Assembly (NCBI RefSeq): GCF_004327285.1
Contig: NZ_QJUI01000022.1
Coordinates: forward strand, 1-64,000
Direction of reading: 5' to 3'
Source: Phytopseudomonas daroniae
GTDB lineage: Bacteria > Pseudomonadota > Gammaproteobacteria > Pseudomonadales > Pseudomonadaceae
DNA: 64,000 nucleotides
Under the pieces are notes generated by a model. The model saw only the letters and a list, made by a program, of their open reading frames with translations. It did no database searches and had not been told where the DNA came from. A program made the translations under genes and the position numbers. This document shows positions 8,782 to 18,076 of this stretch, one piece after another. The first letter of the stretch is position 1. Each line of letters begins with the position of its first letter.

Positions 8782-9267
8782 GAGGAAACTGCTCCTTTTT
8801 TTGGGCAGGCACAAGCGCGCTCGGGCGGCTGCTCGATGGCTCACGTGAGCCTGCTGAAGAATGGGGGTTATCGGCCCGTTGCTGGGCCACTTTGACCGCA
8901 GGTTAACATCCGAGCCGTACCCGTCGCGATGCGGCAATATTCGGAAACATTTGCCTCCAAGCGCCAGCCGCACGCGGTTGTGCAGGTACCGCAAAAAGAC
9001 GCTCGACGCTGTTTCCAGGTCACCGGCAGCACGCATGACAGCCTGGTTTTCAGGCATCGAGCACGTACCACGACCTGCAGAGAAACTGCACATGGTCGCC
9101 AGCGACATTTCACGACAGCCTGCAGACCGCCCTGCACCTGTACCCGATCAACCGTGGCATTCTCATGACACTGTGCTGCCCAAGTACCAGCACCGATAAC
9201 CGACCCAACCCCGGTGGATGAATAAAGCGCCAGCTACGCGCCCCGATCCCCCAACGCGAGACCCACC
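8782..9267. other. 486-bp intergenic region between divergent genes
   Basis: This gap separates the leftward antiporter from the rightward glutamine-synthetase-like gene and must hold both promoters. I see no convincing gene on either strand. Near its right end (about 9220-9256) is a degraded copy of the dispersed repeat that is complete at 29778-29823: they share GGTGGA, then AGCGC(C/T)AGCTACGCGCCCCGATCC. Confidence 0.6.
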
Positions 9268-10650
9268 ATGCAATTCGCCGATATCCAGGAAGCCGAAGCC
9301 TTTCTCGCCGCCAACCCGCAAGTACGCAGCATCGAGCTGTTCTTGATCGATGCCAATGGCGTGCCACGCGGCAAGCTGCTGCACCGTGACGAACTGCTGG
9401 CCATGTACCGCAACGGCCGGCCACTGCCGAGCACCATTCTTGGCCTGACCATCAATGGCGACGATGTCGAGGAAACCGGGCTGGTCTGGGAAGTGGGCGA
9501 TGCCGATTGCTGGACTTACCCACTGCCGGGCAGCCTGACCCTGCAGCCATGGCGCAACCACCCTACCGGGCAGGTGCAGGTAAGCATGCACCCCGAGCAG
9601 GGCTTGCCGGCAGCCCCCGCCGACCCTCGGCACGTGCTGATCCGCTGCATCGATGCGCTCAAGGCCGATGGCCTGCATCCGGTGATGGCGGTGGAGCTGG
9701 AGTTCTACCTGCTCGACCGCGAACGAGGCGAACAGGGTCGACCGCTGCCAGCGCGGCAGATGAACGGCCAGCGCCCTCACGCCACCCAGGTGTATGGCGT
9801 GTACGAGCTGGAACAGTTGCAGCCGTTTCTCGACGATCTCTATGCCGCCTGCGAAGCCCAGGGGCTGCCGGCGCGCACGGCGATCTCCGAGTACGCACCG
9901 GGCCAGGTCGAGATCACTCTGGAGCACCGCTTCGACGCCTTGCAGGCCATCGATGAAGGCGTGCGCTACAAGCGCCTGGTCAAGGGTGTCGCCAATCGCC
10001 ACGGGCTACAAGCCTGTTTCATGGCCAAGCCGTTCGGCGATCTGGCCGGCTGTGGCATGCATATGCACGTCAGCCTTGCCGACGAGCAGGGCAACAACCT
10101 GATGGCGTCGGAGCTTTCCGATCTTGAAGGCAGCCACGGCACGCCGCTGTTGCGTCACGCCATCGGCGGCATGATGGCCACCCTGCTCGATTCCCTGGCA
10201 CTGTTCTGCCCCAACGCCAACTCGTTCCGCCGTTTCCAGGCCAACAGCTACGCACCGCTGGCCAAAAGCTGGGGCGTGAACAACCGCACCGTGTCGTTCC
10301 GCGTACCGGGCGGCCCGGCGGCCAGCCGGCATATCGAGCACCGCATCTGCGGCGCCGATGCCAACCCCTACCTGGCGGCGGCGGCGATCCTCGCTGGCAT
10401 CCATCACGGCGTCAGCCAGAAAATCGACCCGGGCACCCCCATCGTCGGCAACGGCTACGCTCAGGCCACCGACGTGCTACCCACCGACTGGCTCGGCGCC
10501 CTGCGCGCCCTGGAACAATCGGAATGGGCGAAGGAAGCGCTGGGTGCGGATTTCCTCAAGGTGTTCCTGGCGATCAAGCAGACCGAGTATCGCCAGTTCA
10601 TGGCCGAGGTGGGTGAGCAGGATTGGCGCTGGTATCTGAATCAGGCGTGA
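9268..10650 (+). CDS. Glutamine synthetase family protein (gamma-glutamylpolyamine synthetase-like)
   Basis: A 460-residue glutamine synthetase-fold ligase. The beta-grasp N-terminus contains SIELFLIDANGVPRGK (about 20-35). The catalytic domain contains the family metal/ATP residues in VMAVELEFYLLD, GCGMHMHVSL, and NNRTVSFRVPGG followed by IEHRICGADANPYLA. The short N-terminus and sequence style match the PuuA/PauA group, which joins glutamate to putrescine or other polyamines, more than housekeeping GlnA, which carries a C-terminal adenylylation site. No Puu oxidase or aldehyde dehydrogenase gene is adjacent, so the amine substrate is not settled by context. Confidence 0.85.
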   Translation: MQFADIQEAEAFLAANPQVRSIELFLIDANGVPRGKLLHRDELLAMYRNGRPLPSTILGLTINGDDVEETGLVWEVGDADCWTYPLPGSLTLQPWRNHPTGQVQVSMHPEQGLPAAPADPRHVLIRCIDALKADGLHPVMAVELEFYLLDRERGEQGRPLPARQMNGQRPHATQVYGVYELEQLQPFLDDLYAACEAQGLPARTAISEYAPGQVEITLEHRFDALQAIDEGVRYKRLVKGVANRHGLQACFMAKPFGDLAGCGMHMHVSLADEQGNNLMASELSDLEGSHGTPLLRHAIGGMMATLLDSLALFCPNANSFRRFQANSYAPLAKSWGVNNRTVSFRVPGGPAASRHIEHRICGADANPYLAAAAILAGIHHGVSQKIDPGTPIVGNGYAQATDVLPTDWLGALRALEQSEWAKEALGADFLKVFLAIKQTEYRQFMAEVGEQDWRWYLNQA

Positions 10651-10665
10651 AATCACGAGGTTCAT

Positions 10666-10715
10666 GTAGGGGCTGCGGGGGCGCCTAGCCTTGCTGGCGA
10701 TAGCGGGTGATCGCC
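10666..10715. repeat. REP-like element
   Basis: GTAGG-GCTGCGGGGGCGCCTAGCC followed by TTGCTGGCGATAGCGGG. It matches the longer element at 14095-14193 (GGGGGCGCCTAGCCTTGC is shared exactly) and resembles Pseudomonas REP sequences. The rest of the 120-bp gap contains only short imperfect inverted repeats. Confidence 0.7.
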
Positions 10716-10773
10716 ATCACTGGCGTGGCGAACACCGTATCGTGTTCATCACTGTTCATCTGTGTGGATCGAA

Positions 10774-11505
10774 TCAGCGCTCTTGCTCCTGCGGTTCGGC
10801 GCTGACCTTCAGGTAATTGCCCACCACGCTGATACCGGCGCCACCATATTGCTGACATTTCGGATCGAAGACTTCCAGCACGCGAACATCCAGCCCCTCA
10901 TGGAACAGCTCGACGGCACAGCCCTGAGGCAAGTCCGCTGCCGTCAGCTGGAAATAGGCTTTCTCGCCCTGCAGCACCCCCTGCAGATCGCCGATGGCAG
11001 CCGGGCCATAGTCCTCGACCTTGGCGCCCGCACGCAGCGGGGAAAAATGCGCGCGGTAGCTGCCGTCCGGCTGACGGCTGATGTCCAGGCTGCTCCATAC
11101 CGCCGCGCCGGAGTAACGCAGATAGCGCCCTTCGAGGCTGGCGCCGAGGGCCTGATAATCCAGCGCCGCGGATACGGAGCGCAGATTGTGACGCGTGGCC
11201 GTGCCCTGCATGCCGCCGGTCAATGCCAGATTCAACCAGGCCCGGGCCTGGCCCGTCTGCTTGAGGCGCAGGTTGGCTACCACCAGATTGTTCAACGCCA
11301 GCTCACGGGCGGCGCTGTCCTCGCCTTGCTCGGCACGTCGCAACTGGCGCTCGAAGGCGTCTGCAGCCTCATCGTAACGTCCCGCCTGATAGGCTGCGGT
11401 ACCGGCCGCGTTGCACAGGCTGACGCTATCGCAGGACTGCGGTGTGGCCTGGGCAATACCAGCCAATAGCGGCAGCAGGGCGTAGCAAAGAAGGGTGCGC
11501 TTCAT
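10774..11505 (-). CDS. Exported hypothetical protein with TPR-like N-terminal region
   Basis: A 243-residue protein of unknown function. The start is the ATG at 11505, which has AAGGAAG 7 bases upstream and opens a clear signal peptide (MKRTLLCYALLPLLAGIAQA, cleavage near ATP). Residues about 25-105 contain TPR-like helical repeats (NAAGTAAYQAGRYDEAADAF, then AARELALNNLVVANLRLKQT). The C-terminal half is a beta-rich region with cysteines (GCAVELF, DPKCQQY). It is probably periplasmic. It stands alone between a convergent and a divergent gene, so context gives no function. Confidence 0.75.
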   Translation of the reverse strand: MKRTLLCYALLPLLAGIAQATPQSCDSVSLCNAAGTAAYQAGRYDEAADAFERQLRRAEQGEDSAARELALNNLVVANLRLKQTGQARAWLNLALTGGMQGTATRHNLRSVSAALDYQALGASLEGRYLRYSGAAVWSSLDISRQPDGSYRAHFSPLRAGAKVEDYGPAAIGDLQGVLQGEKAYFQLTAADLPQGCAVELFHEGLDVRVLEVFDPKCQQYGGAGISVVGNYLKVSAEPQEQER

Positions 11506-11658
11506 GGTGTCTTCCTTGTTGATGAATGAATGGCTATGGCTCTGAGAGCGAAATGCCGGTACATACGTTGCAGCAATCGAGTACATAGACACAATCGACC
11601 AGCCAATGCCGCGCAGACGGTGGACAATCGCCCCTTTCAACCTGATGAGCCGAGCACT

Positions 11659-12135
11659 ATGGAACCCGGAAACGCCCAACTGACGATGACCGTCCTGATG
11701 ACCCCGGACATGGCCAATTTTTCCGGTAATGTGCACGGCGGCACCCTGCTCAAGTACCTCGACGAAGTGGCCTATGCCTGCGCCAGCCGCTACGCCGGTC
11801 GCTACGTGGTGACGCTGTCGGTGGATCAGGTGACGTTCCGCGAACCGGTACACGTCGGCGAGCTGGTGACCTTTCTCGCTTCGGTCAATTACACCGGCCG
11901 CACCTCCATGGAAGTCGGCATCAAGGTGATCACCGAAAACATCCGCGAGCGCTCGGTACGCCATACCAATAGCTGCTTCTTCACCATGGTGGCAGTCGAC
12001 GAGCAGGGTAAATCCACCGAAGTGCCGCCCCGTCAACCGCAGACCTCGGAGGAACGTCGGCGTTTCGAACAGGGTCAACAGCGCCGTGAGATCCGCCAGG
12101 AGCTGGAAAGCCGCTATCGGGCCCTCAGAGGCTAG
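11659..12135 (+). CDS. Hotdog-fold acyl-CoA thioesterase
   Basis: A 158-residue single hotdog domain. The motif NFSGNVHGGTLLKYLDEVAY (about residues 18-37) contains the catalytic-region aspartate of YciA/ACOT-type thioesterases, and the central strand VVTLSVDQVTFREPVHVGE follows. The C-terminal tail is charged (RRRFEQGQQRREIRQELESRY). I start at ATG 11659, where family similarity begins; the ribosome-binding site there is weak, so the start is less certain than the function. It hydrolyses acyl-CoA esters. Chain-length preference is unknown. Confidence 0.87.
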   Translation: MEPGNAQLTMTVLMTPDMANFSGNVHGGTLLKYLDEVAYACASRYAGRYVVTLSVDQVTFREPVHVGELVTFLASVNYTGRTSMEVGIKVITENIRERSVRHTNSCFFTMVAVDEQGKSTEVPPRQPQTSEERRRFEQGQQRREIRQELESRYRALRG

Positions 12136-12182
12136 ACGTGACGGGCCTCACAGCAATTTACGGTACGATAGAAACATCTTGT

Positions 12183-12235
12183 ATAAAGACCCTTTAGTTA
12201 TAAGTAACATTTTAATATAAAATATTGGTCTTTAT
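12183..12235. promoter_or_regulatory. AT-rich inverted repeat in the ybaL leader
   Basis: ATAAAGACC (12183-12191) and GGTCTTTAT (12227-12235) form a perfect 9-bp inverted repeat. It encloses a 35-base loop that is almost pure A/T, a sharp composition dip in a GC-rich neighbourhood. It lies 95-147 bp upstream of the ybaL start codon and downstream of the thioesterase stop. It could be a promoter/UP element with an operator or a structured leader. No family match is claimed. Confidence 0.5.
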
Positions 12236-12329
12236 GGTCGGGCAATCCGACCCTGGCCGCTACGCAGTTCTGCGCTGTATCCCCCTGCAGTGCAGGCATG
12301 CCAGGCCCTTCTGTTCATAGGGAGAATGC

Positions 12330-14024
12330 ATGCCTCATCACACACCCTTGATTGCGACAATCGCCGCCGGCTTCGTGCTGGCCTACCTGTTCGGCAGCCT
12401 GGCCAACCGCCTGCGCCTGTCGCCACTGGTAGGCTATTTGCTCGCTGGCGTGATCGTCGGCCCCTTCACCCCCGGCTTCGTTGCCGACAAAGAACTATCC
12501 CACGAAATTTCCGAGATCGGCGTGATCCTGCTGATGTTCGGCGTGGGCCTGCATTTCTCCCTGAAAGACCTGATGTCGGTCAAACACATCGCCATTCCCG
12601 GCGCCGTGGTGCAGATCGCCGTTGCCACGGTCATGGGCATGGGCTTGTCCTGGGCCATGGGCTGGGGCTGGGGCGCCGGCCTGGTGTTCGGCCTGGCGCT
12701 GTCGGTGGCCAGTACCGTGGTACTGCTGCGCGCCCTGGAAGAACGCCAACTGATCGACACCCGCCGCGGCAAGATCGCCGTGGGCTGGCTGATCGTCGAA
12801 GACCTGGTGATGGTGCTGGCGCTGGTGCTGCTGCCGGCGCTGTCCGGCGTACTGGGTGGCATTCCCCAGGGCGACGGTTCCAGCAGCATCGGCATGCAGT
12901 TGCTGATCACCCTCGGCAAGGTCAGCGCCTTCGTCGTGTTGATGGTCGTGGTCGGTCGGCGGGTCATTCCCTGGCTGCTGGAGCGTAGCGCCGGCACCGG
13001 CTCCCGTGAGCTGTTCACCCTGGCCGTGCTGGCCATCGCCATGGGCATCGCCTACGGCTCGGCGCAGTTGTTCGGGGTGTCATTCGCCCTCGGCGCCTTC
13101 TTCGCCGGGATGATCCTCAACGAGTCGGAGTACAGCCACAAGGCAGCCGAGGACTCTCTGCCGCTACGCGACGCCTTCGCCGTGCTGTTCTTCGTCTCGG
13201 TGGGCATGCTGTTCAACCCGTCGATCCTGCTCGAACAGCCGCTGCTGGTGCTGGGCACCTTCCTGGTCATCGTGTTCGGCAAGTCGCTGGCGGCGATGCT
13301 GATCGTGCTGGCGTTCCGCAAACCGCTGAGCACGGCGCTGACCATCTCGGTGAGTCTGGCGCAGATCGGTGAGTTCTCCTTCATTCTCATCGGCCTGGGC
13401 ATTGGCCTGAACCTGGTGCCGGAAGCAGGCCGCGACCTGGTGCTGGCCGGCGCGATCCTGTCGATTCTCTGCAATCCGCTGCTGTTCCTGCTGATCGACC
13501 GTTTGCAGCCGTGGCTGGATCGTCGCGAAAACACCACGCCAGCCGATCAGGCCAGTGTGGCGGACAGCGAAGACAACGACCTGCACCCGATCAGCGAAGT
13601 CGGCCACGCCATTCTCATCGGCCACGGCCGTGTCGGCAGCCGGATCAGCAAGCGCCTGCGTGGCGAAGGCGTGCCGCTGGTGATCATCGACGACAACCGT
13701 ACCCGCGCCCAGGAACTGCGCGAGGAAGGTTTCAGCGTGGTACTCGGCAACGCCGCCAGCACTCACGTGCTGGAGCTGGCCAATGTCGCTCAGGCGCGCT
13801 GGCTGATGATCGCCATCCCCAACAGCCTGGAGGCCGGCCAGATCGCCCTGCATGGCCGTCAGGCCAATGCCGGCCTGGACATCATCGCCCGCGCTCACTT
13901 CGACGATGAAGTCGATTACCTGCGCGAGCACAACGCCGACCTGGTGGTGATGGGCGAGCGGGAAATCGCCCGGGTGATGTTCGAACGCCTGGGGCTGCAG
14001 GCACCGGCTCCGGTCGCGCAATAG
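12330..14024 (+). CDS. ybaL: YbaL family Kef-type K+/H+ antiporter with TrkA-N domain
   Basis: A 564-residue CPA2 antiporter. About 12-13 transmembrane segments occupy residues 5-400, with GYLLAGVIVGPFTPGF, ASTVVLLRALEE, LIVEDLVMVLALVL and SLAQIGEFSFILIGLG. A C-terminal Rossmann TrkA-N domain follows (GHAILIGHGRVGSRISKRL, about residues 424-442), which would bind NAD(H). The start ATG 12330 has GGGAGA 8 bases upstream; an ATG four bases earlier is out of frame. It is expected to export K+ (or glutathione-gated K+) in exchange for protons. It stands alone, followed by a hairpin. Confidence 0.93.
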   Translation: MPHHTPLIATIAAGFVLAYLFGSLANRLRLSPLVGYLLAGVIVGPFTPGFVADKELSHEISEIGVILLMFGVGLHFSLKDLMSVKHIAIPGAVVQIAVATVMGMGLSWAMGWGWGAGLVFGLALSVASTVVLLRALEERQLIDTRRGKIAVGWLIVEDLVMVLALVLLPALSGVLGGIPQGDGSSSIGMQLLITLGKVSAFVVLMVVVGRRVIPWLLERSAGTGSRELFTLAVLAIAMGIAYGSAQLFGVSFALGAFFAGMILNESEYSHKAAEDSLPLRDAFAVLFFVSVGMLFNPSILLEQPLLVLGTFLVIVFGKSLAAMLIVLAFRKPLSTALTISVSLAQIGEFSFILIGLGIGLNLVPEAGRDLVLAGAILSILCNPLLFLLIDRLQPWLDRRENTTPADQASVADSEDNDLHPISEVGHAILIGHGRVGSRISKRLRGEGVPLVIIDDNRTRAQELREEGFSVVLGNAASTHVLELANVAQARWLMIAIPNSLEAGQIALHGRQANAGLDIIARAHFDDEVDYLREHNADLVVMGEREIARVMFERLGLQAPAPVAQ

Positions 14025-14038
14025 GCCGACAGGGATAT

Positions 14039-14072
14039 CCTGGCGCCCTGCAGCAAAAGCAGGGGCGCCAGG
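14039..14072. terminator. Hairpin after ybaL
   Basis: CCTGGCGCC-CTGC and GCAGGGGCGCCAGG pair over 13 bp with a single bulged base around AGCAAAA. It begins 15 bp after the ybaL stop. There is no T tract, so it may act as a weak or Rho-assisted terminator. Confidence 0.6.
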
Positions 14073-14094
14073 CAATCGCGGGAACTACTGTCCA

Positions 14095-14193
14095 GTAGGA
14101 GCGGCGGGGGCGCCTAGCCTTGCCGGCGATGCGACAGTGGCCTTGCCGCGTGATCGGCAGGGAAATCACTCATCGCCCGCAAGCGGGTTCCTA
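14095..14193. repeat. REP/BIME-like palindromic element
   Basis: It begins GTAGGAGCGGCGGGGGCGCC and ends GCAAGCGGGTTCCTAC, so the outer arms GTAGGA(G)C and G(T)TCCTAC are inverted. The internal part shares GGGGGCGCCTAGCCTTGC with the copy at 10666. It fills most of the 273-bp gap before the DUF3301 gene. Confidence 0.75.
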
Positions 14194-14297
14194 CAAATGT
14201 GCAATTGGCACAGAGCGGCGAACGGGCCGATTCGCGGGCGGCAACTGTCACGGTAGATCGGGTAAGCTGAGCGCTCACTGTCCCGAGCCCGTGCACC

Positions 14298-14732
<435 letters not shown>

Positions 14733-14791
14733 TTCGGCCGATCGACCCTGTGCTATCGTCAGCCGCTCACTCGTCTGGCTGATCCGCGTTC

Positions 14792-16549
14792 ATGTCCTCC
14801 CGCTCCCTGCGCATCGTCCTGCTGACTGCCCTGTTGCTCGCTGGCCTGTGCCTGTCCGTCTACCTGGCCGAGCGTCAGGCCGAACGCCAGCGTCTGGCGG
14901 AAGCCGGCCAACAGGCGCAGGAACAGCTGGCCGCCTACGCCGGTACTTTGCAAACCCTGATCGACCGCTACCGCGCATTGCCTGCGGTGCTGGCGCTCGA
15001 TCCCGAGCTGGGCGAAGCCCTGCAGCGCCCGCTCACGCCGGTGTTGCAGCATCGCCTGAATCTCAAACTGGAAGCCATCAACGCCGCCGCCCATTCCTCG
15101 ACGCTGCAGGTGATGAATGCCGACGGGCTGGGCATCGCCGCCAGCAACTGGCGCCTGCCGACCAGTTACGTCGGCCACGACTACAGCTTCCGCCCGTATT
15201 TCAGCGAAGCGCGGAGCCATGACACCGGGCGTTTCTATGCGGTGGGCGTGACCAGCGGCATTCCTGGCTATTTCCTTTCCCATGCCGTGCGCGATGGCAG
15301 CGGGCGGTTTCTCGGCACCGTGGTGGTCAAACTGGAGTTCCCCAGTATCGAGCAGGCCTGGAGCCAGAGCCCTCACGTGCTGTTGGTCAGTGATCGACAG
15401 GGCATCACCTTTATCGCCAACCGAGCCGCCTGGCGTTACCGCGAGTTGCAGGCGATCCCCGAAGCGGTGCGCGAGATGCTCGCAGCCACCCGTCAGTACG
15501 ACAAGAAGCCCCTGGCACCCTTGAGTTACCGGCAACGCCAATCCCTCGCCGATGAAGGCCGCCTGGTACGCATCGACAGCCCGGAGCTGGCTGGCGACTA
15601 CCTGTGGGAAACCCGCGCCTTGGAGAGTGAGGATTGGACGCTGCACCTGCTGCGCGACACCCGCAGCATCGCCGACAACACCCACGCCGCGAGCCTGGCC
15701 GCTGGCGGCGCATGGCTGGCGCTGTTTCTGCTCGGCCTGGTGGTACATCAGCGCTGGCGTATCGCCCGTTTGCGCCAGCGTGCCAGTGACGAATTGCAGG
15801 CGCTGGTCGAACAACGCACTGCCGCGTTGCGCACTGCCCAGGAGGGTCTGGTACAGGCCGCCAAACTGGCCGCTCTGGGGCAGATGTCCGCCGCCCTCGC
15901 CCATGAAATCAACCAGCCGCTGACCGCCCTGCAGGTGCACCTCGGCACCCTGCGCATGATCCTCGCCGACGGCGAACTGGAAGAGGCGCGCCAGTCCCTG
16001 GTTCGCCATGAGGAACTGCTGCAGCGCATGGCCGCCCTGGCCGGCCACCTGAAAACCTACGCACGCAAGAGCCCCGGCGGCTTGCGCGAAACCCTGGAAC
16101 TGGGCGCCGTGCTCGACAAGGCCCTGCAACTGCTGGAGCCACGCCTGCGGGATGTCGAGGTGCACATCCAGCGCACGCCAGAGCAACCCGCCTGGGTCGC
16201 CGGCGATGCGATACGCCTGGAACAGGTGCTGGTCAACCTGATCCGCAACGCCCTCGATGCGATGCAGGATCACCCGGCGCCACGCCTTACAATCGAACTG
16301 GAGCTCACAGACGATCACTGGGCGCTGCATATCGACGATATCGGCGCAGGTATCGATACCGAAGCCTTGCCGCAGCTGTTCGATCCCTTCTTCACCACCA
16401 AACCGGTGGGCGATGGCCTGGGCCTCGGCCTGGCGGTGTCCTATGCCATCGTTCGTGAACTGGACGGCGACCTGCAGGCCGCCAACCGTCCCGAGGGCGG
16501 TGCCCGCTTCACCCTGCGCCTGCCCGCTGCCCCACAGGAGACCGCATGA
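14792..16549 (+). CDS. DctB/MifS-type sensor histidine kinase
   Basis: A 585-residue membrane sensor. Transmembrane helix 1 is about residues 6-25 and a Cache-type periplasmic sensing region spans about 30-298 (HSSTLQVMNADGLGIAASNW, then GHDYSFRPYFSEA). Helix 2 is about 301-319, followed by a short coiled coil, a HisKA domain with the phospho-acceptor H371 in ALAHEINQPLTALQ, and an HATPase domain with LVNLIRNALDAM and GDGLGLGLAVSYAIVRE. This is the DctB architecture for C4-dicarboxylate or 2-oxoglutarate sensing. Its stop overlaps the regulator start by 4 bp. The dicarboxylate-type carrier downstream is its likely target. Confidence 0.92.
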   Translation: MSSRSLRIVLLTALLLAGLCLSVYLAERQAERQRLAEAGQQAQEQLAAYAGTLQTLIDRYRALPAVLALDPELGEALQRPLTPVLQHRLNLKLEAINAAAHSSTLQVMNADGLGIAASNWRLPTSYVGHDYSFRPYFSEARSHDTGRFYAVGVTSGIPGYFLSHAVRDGSGRFLGTVVVKLEFPSIEQAWSQSPHVLLVSDRQGITFIANRAAWRYRELQAIPEAVREMLAATRQYDKKPLAPLSYRQRQSLADEGRLVRIDSPELAGDYLWETRALESEDWTLHLLRDTRSIADNTHAASLAAGGAWLALFLLGLVVHQRWRIARLRQRASDELQALVEQRTAALRTAQEGLVQAAKLAALGQMSAALAHEINQPLTALQVHLGTLRMILADGELEEARQSLVRHEELLQRMAALAGHLKTYARKSPGGLRETLELGAVLDKALQLLEPRLRDVEVHIQRTPEQPAWVAGDAIRLEQVLVNLIRNALDAMQDHPAPRLTIELELTDDHWALHIDDIGAGIDTEALPQLFDPFFTTKPVGDGLGLGLAVSYAIVRELDGDLQAANRPEGGARFTLRLPAAPQETA

Positions 16550-17895
16550 CCCCCAGTGTGATTTTCGTCGACGACGAGGCGCCCATCCGCGAAGCCGTGC
16601 GCCAATGGCTGGAGCGATCGGGCTTTCAGGTGCACTTGTGTGCCAGTGCCCGGGAATGCCTGGAACTGCTGCCCGAAGACTTCCCCGGCGTGGTGATCAG
16701 CGACCTGCGCATGCCGGGGATGGACGGCATGGCACTGCTGGAACAGGTGCAGGCGCGCGATGCCGAGCTGCCGTTCCTGCTGGTGTCCGCCCATGGTGAC
16801 GTGCCCCAGGCCGTGGAAGCCATGCGCCTGGGCGCCTATGACTTCATCGAGAAACCCTTCACCCCAGAGCGCCTGCTCGGCAGCCTGCGCCGCGCGCTGG
16901 AAAAGCGTCGGCTGACCCAGGAGAACCGGCAACTGCGCCAGCAGGTCGAGCACAAGGATGAGCTGGCCGGTCGTCTGCTCGGCTTCTCCACGGCCATGGT
17001 GCAGTTGCGTCGTCAGGTACTCGAACTGGCACACACGCCGGCCAACGTGCTGATGCGCGGCGAGACCGGTAGCGGCAAGGAACTGGTCGCCCGCTGCCTG
17101 CACGACTTCGGCCCGCGCGCCAACGGCCCCTTCGTCGCCCTCAACTGTGCGGCCATCCCGGAAAACCTCTTCGAGAGCGAGCTGTTCGGCCATGAAAGCG
17201 GTGCCTTCACCGGTGCCCAGGGCAAGCGTATCGGCAAGCTCGAACATGCCAACGGCGGCACCCTGTTCCTCGACGAAATCGAAAGCATGCCCCTGGGCCA
17301 GCAGGTCAAACTGTTGCGCGTATTGCAGGAACGTCAGCTCGAGCGACTCGGTTCCAACCAGGTGATCGCTCTCGACCTGCGTGTGGTGACCGCCACCAAG
17401 CCGGATCTGCACGAGCGGGTGCGCGAGGGGCAATTCCGCCAGGATCTGCTGTACCGCCTCAACGTCGCCGAGCTGCAACTGCCGGCGTTGCGCGAACGCC
17501 GCGAGGATGTGCCCATGCTGTTCGAGCACCACGCCCGGCAAATCGGCCAGCGCTTCGAACGCCCGGTACCGCCGGTCACCCCGGCGTTACTCGCCCATCT
17601 GCTGGCCCACGACTGGCCGGGTAATGTGCGCGAGCTGGTCAACGCCGCCGAGCGCCATGTGCTGGCGCTATCCGGCCCCGCCAACCAGGCAGCCGTTGTG
17701 GATAACTCGCTCGGTGCGCGCATGGAGACCTTCGAGGCGCAATGCCTGCGCGAGGCCCTGACCAGTTGCCACGGCGACATGAAAATGGTCACCGAACTGC
17801 TGCAACTGCCACGTCGCACCCTGAACGAGAAGATGCAGCGCCATGGTCTGCTGCGCACCGACTTTCTCGATAGCGAGACGCCCAGCACCGGCTGA
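16546..17895 (+). CDS. DctD/MifR-type sigma-54-dependent response regulator
   Basis: A 449-residue NtrC-family regulator. The receiver domain has phospho-acceptor D53 in ISDLRMPGMDG. The AAA+ domain has Walker A GETGSGKE, the sigma-54 contact motif ESGAFTGAQ, and Walker B GGTLFLDEIES. The C-terminus is a Fis-type helix-turn-helix (MKMVTELLQLPRRTLNEKMQ). It would activate sigma-54 promoters when phosphorylated by the kinase encoded just upstream. A matching -24/-12 promoter and paired direct repeats lie between this gene and the MFS carrier gene, so that gene is the obvious target. Confidence 0.93.
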   Translation: MTPSVIFVDDEAPIREAVRQWLERSGFQVHLCASARECLELLPEDFPGVVISDLRMPGMDGMALLEQVQARDAELPFLLVSAHGDVPQAVEAMRLGAYDFIEKPFTPERLLGSLRRALEKRRLTQENRQLRQQVEHKDELAGRLLGFSTAMVQLRRQVLELAHTPANVLMRGETGSGKELVARCLHDFGPRANGPFVALNCAAIPENLFESELFGHESGAFTGAQGKRIGKLEHANGGTLFLDEIESMPLGQQVKLLRVLQERQLERLGSNQVIALDLRVVTATKPDLHERVREGQFRQDLLYRLNVAELQLPALRERREDVPMLFEHHARQIGQRFERPVPPVTPALLAHLLAHDWPGNVRELVNAAERHVLALSGPANQAAVVDNSLGARMETFEAQCLREALTSCHGDMKMVTELLQLPRRTLNEKMQRHGLLRTDFLDSETPSTG

Positions 17896-17911
17896 ACGCA
17901 GCCTGGCAAGA

Positions 17912-18020
17912 TTCCGCTAGACCGGGCAACGACCTAGCAGGTTTCCGCCAGACTTTCCCCCTCCGATCTCGCCTCAAGCCCCGCAGGCCGGGCCTCCTGG
18001 CCCCTGGCACAGCTTCTGCA
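17912..18020 (+). promoter_or_regulatory. Sigma-54 promoter with two upstream direct repeats (MFS carrier gene)
   Basis: TGGCACA-GCTT-CTGCA at 18005-18020 has the sigma-54 -24 element and exact GG-to-GC spacing; only one -12 base differs from TTGCA. Upstream are two 11-bp direct repeats, TTCCGC(T/C)AGAC, at 17912-17922 and 17943-17953. They are 31 bp apart, about three helical turns, and about 50-100 bp before the promoter. That is the arrangement expected for an enhancer-binding-protein site. I infer that the adjacent DctD/MifR-type regulator binds there. Confidence 0.75.
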
Positions 18021-18076
18021 ATGAGCCAGCCAGCGCCTATCTGTGCGTACAAGAATAATGACGAGATCGAGGAAAC

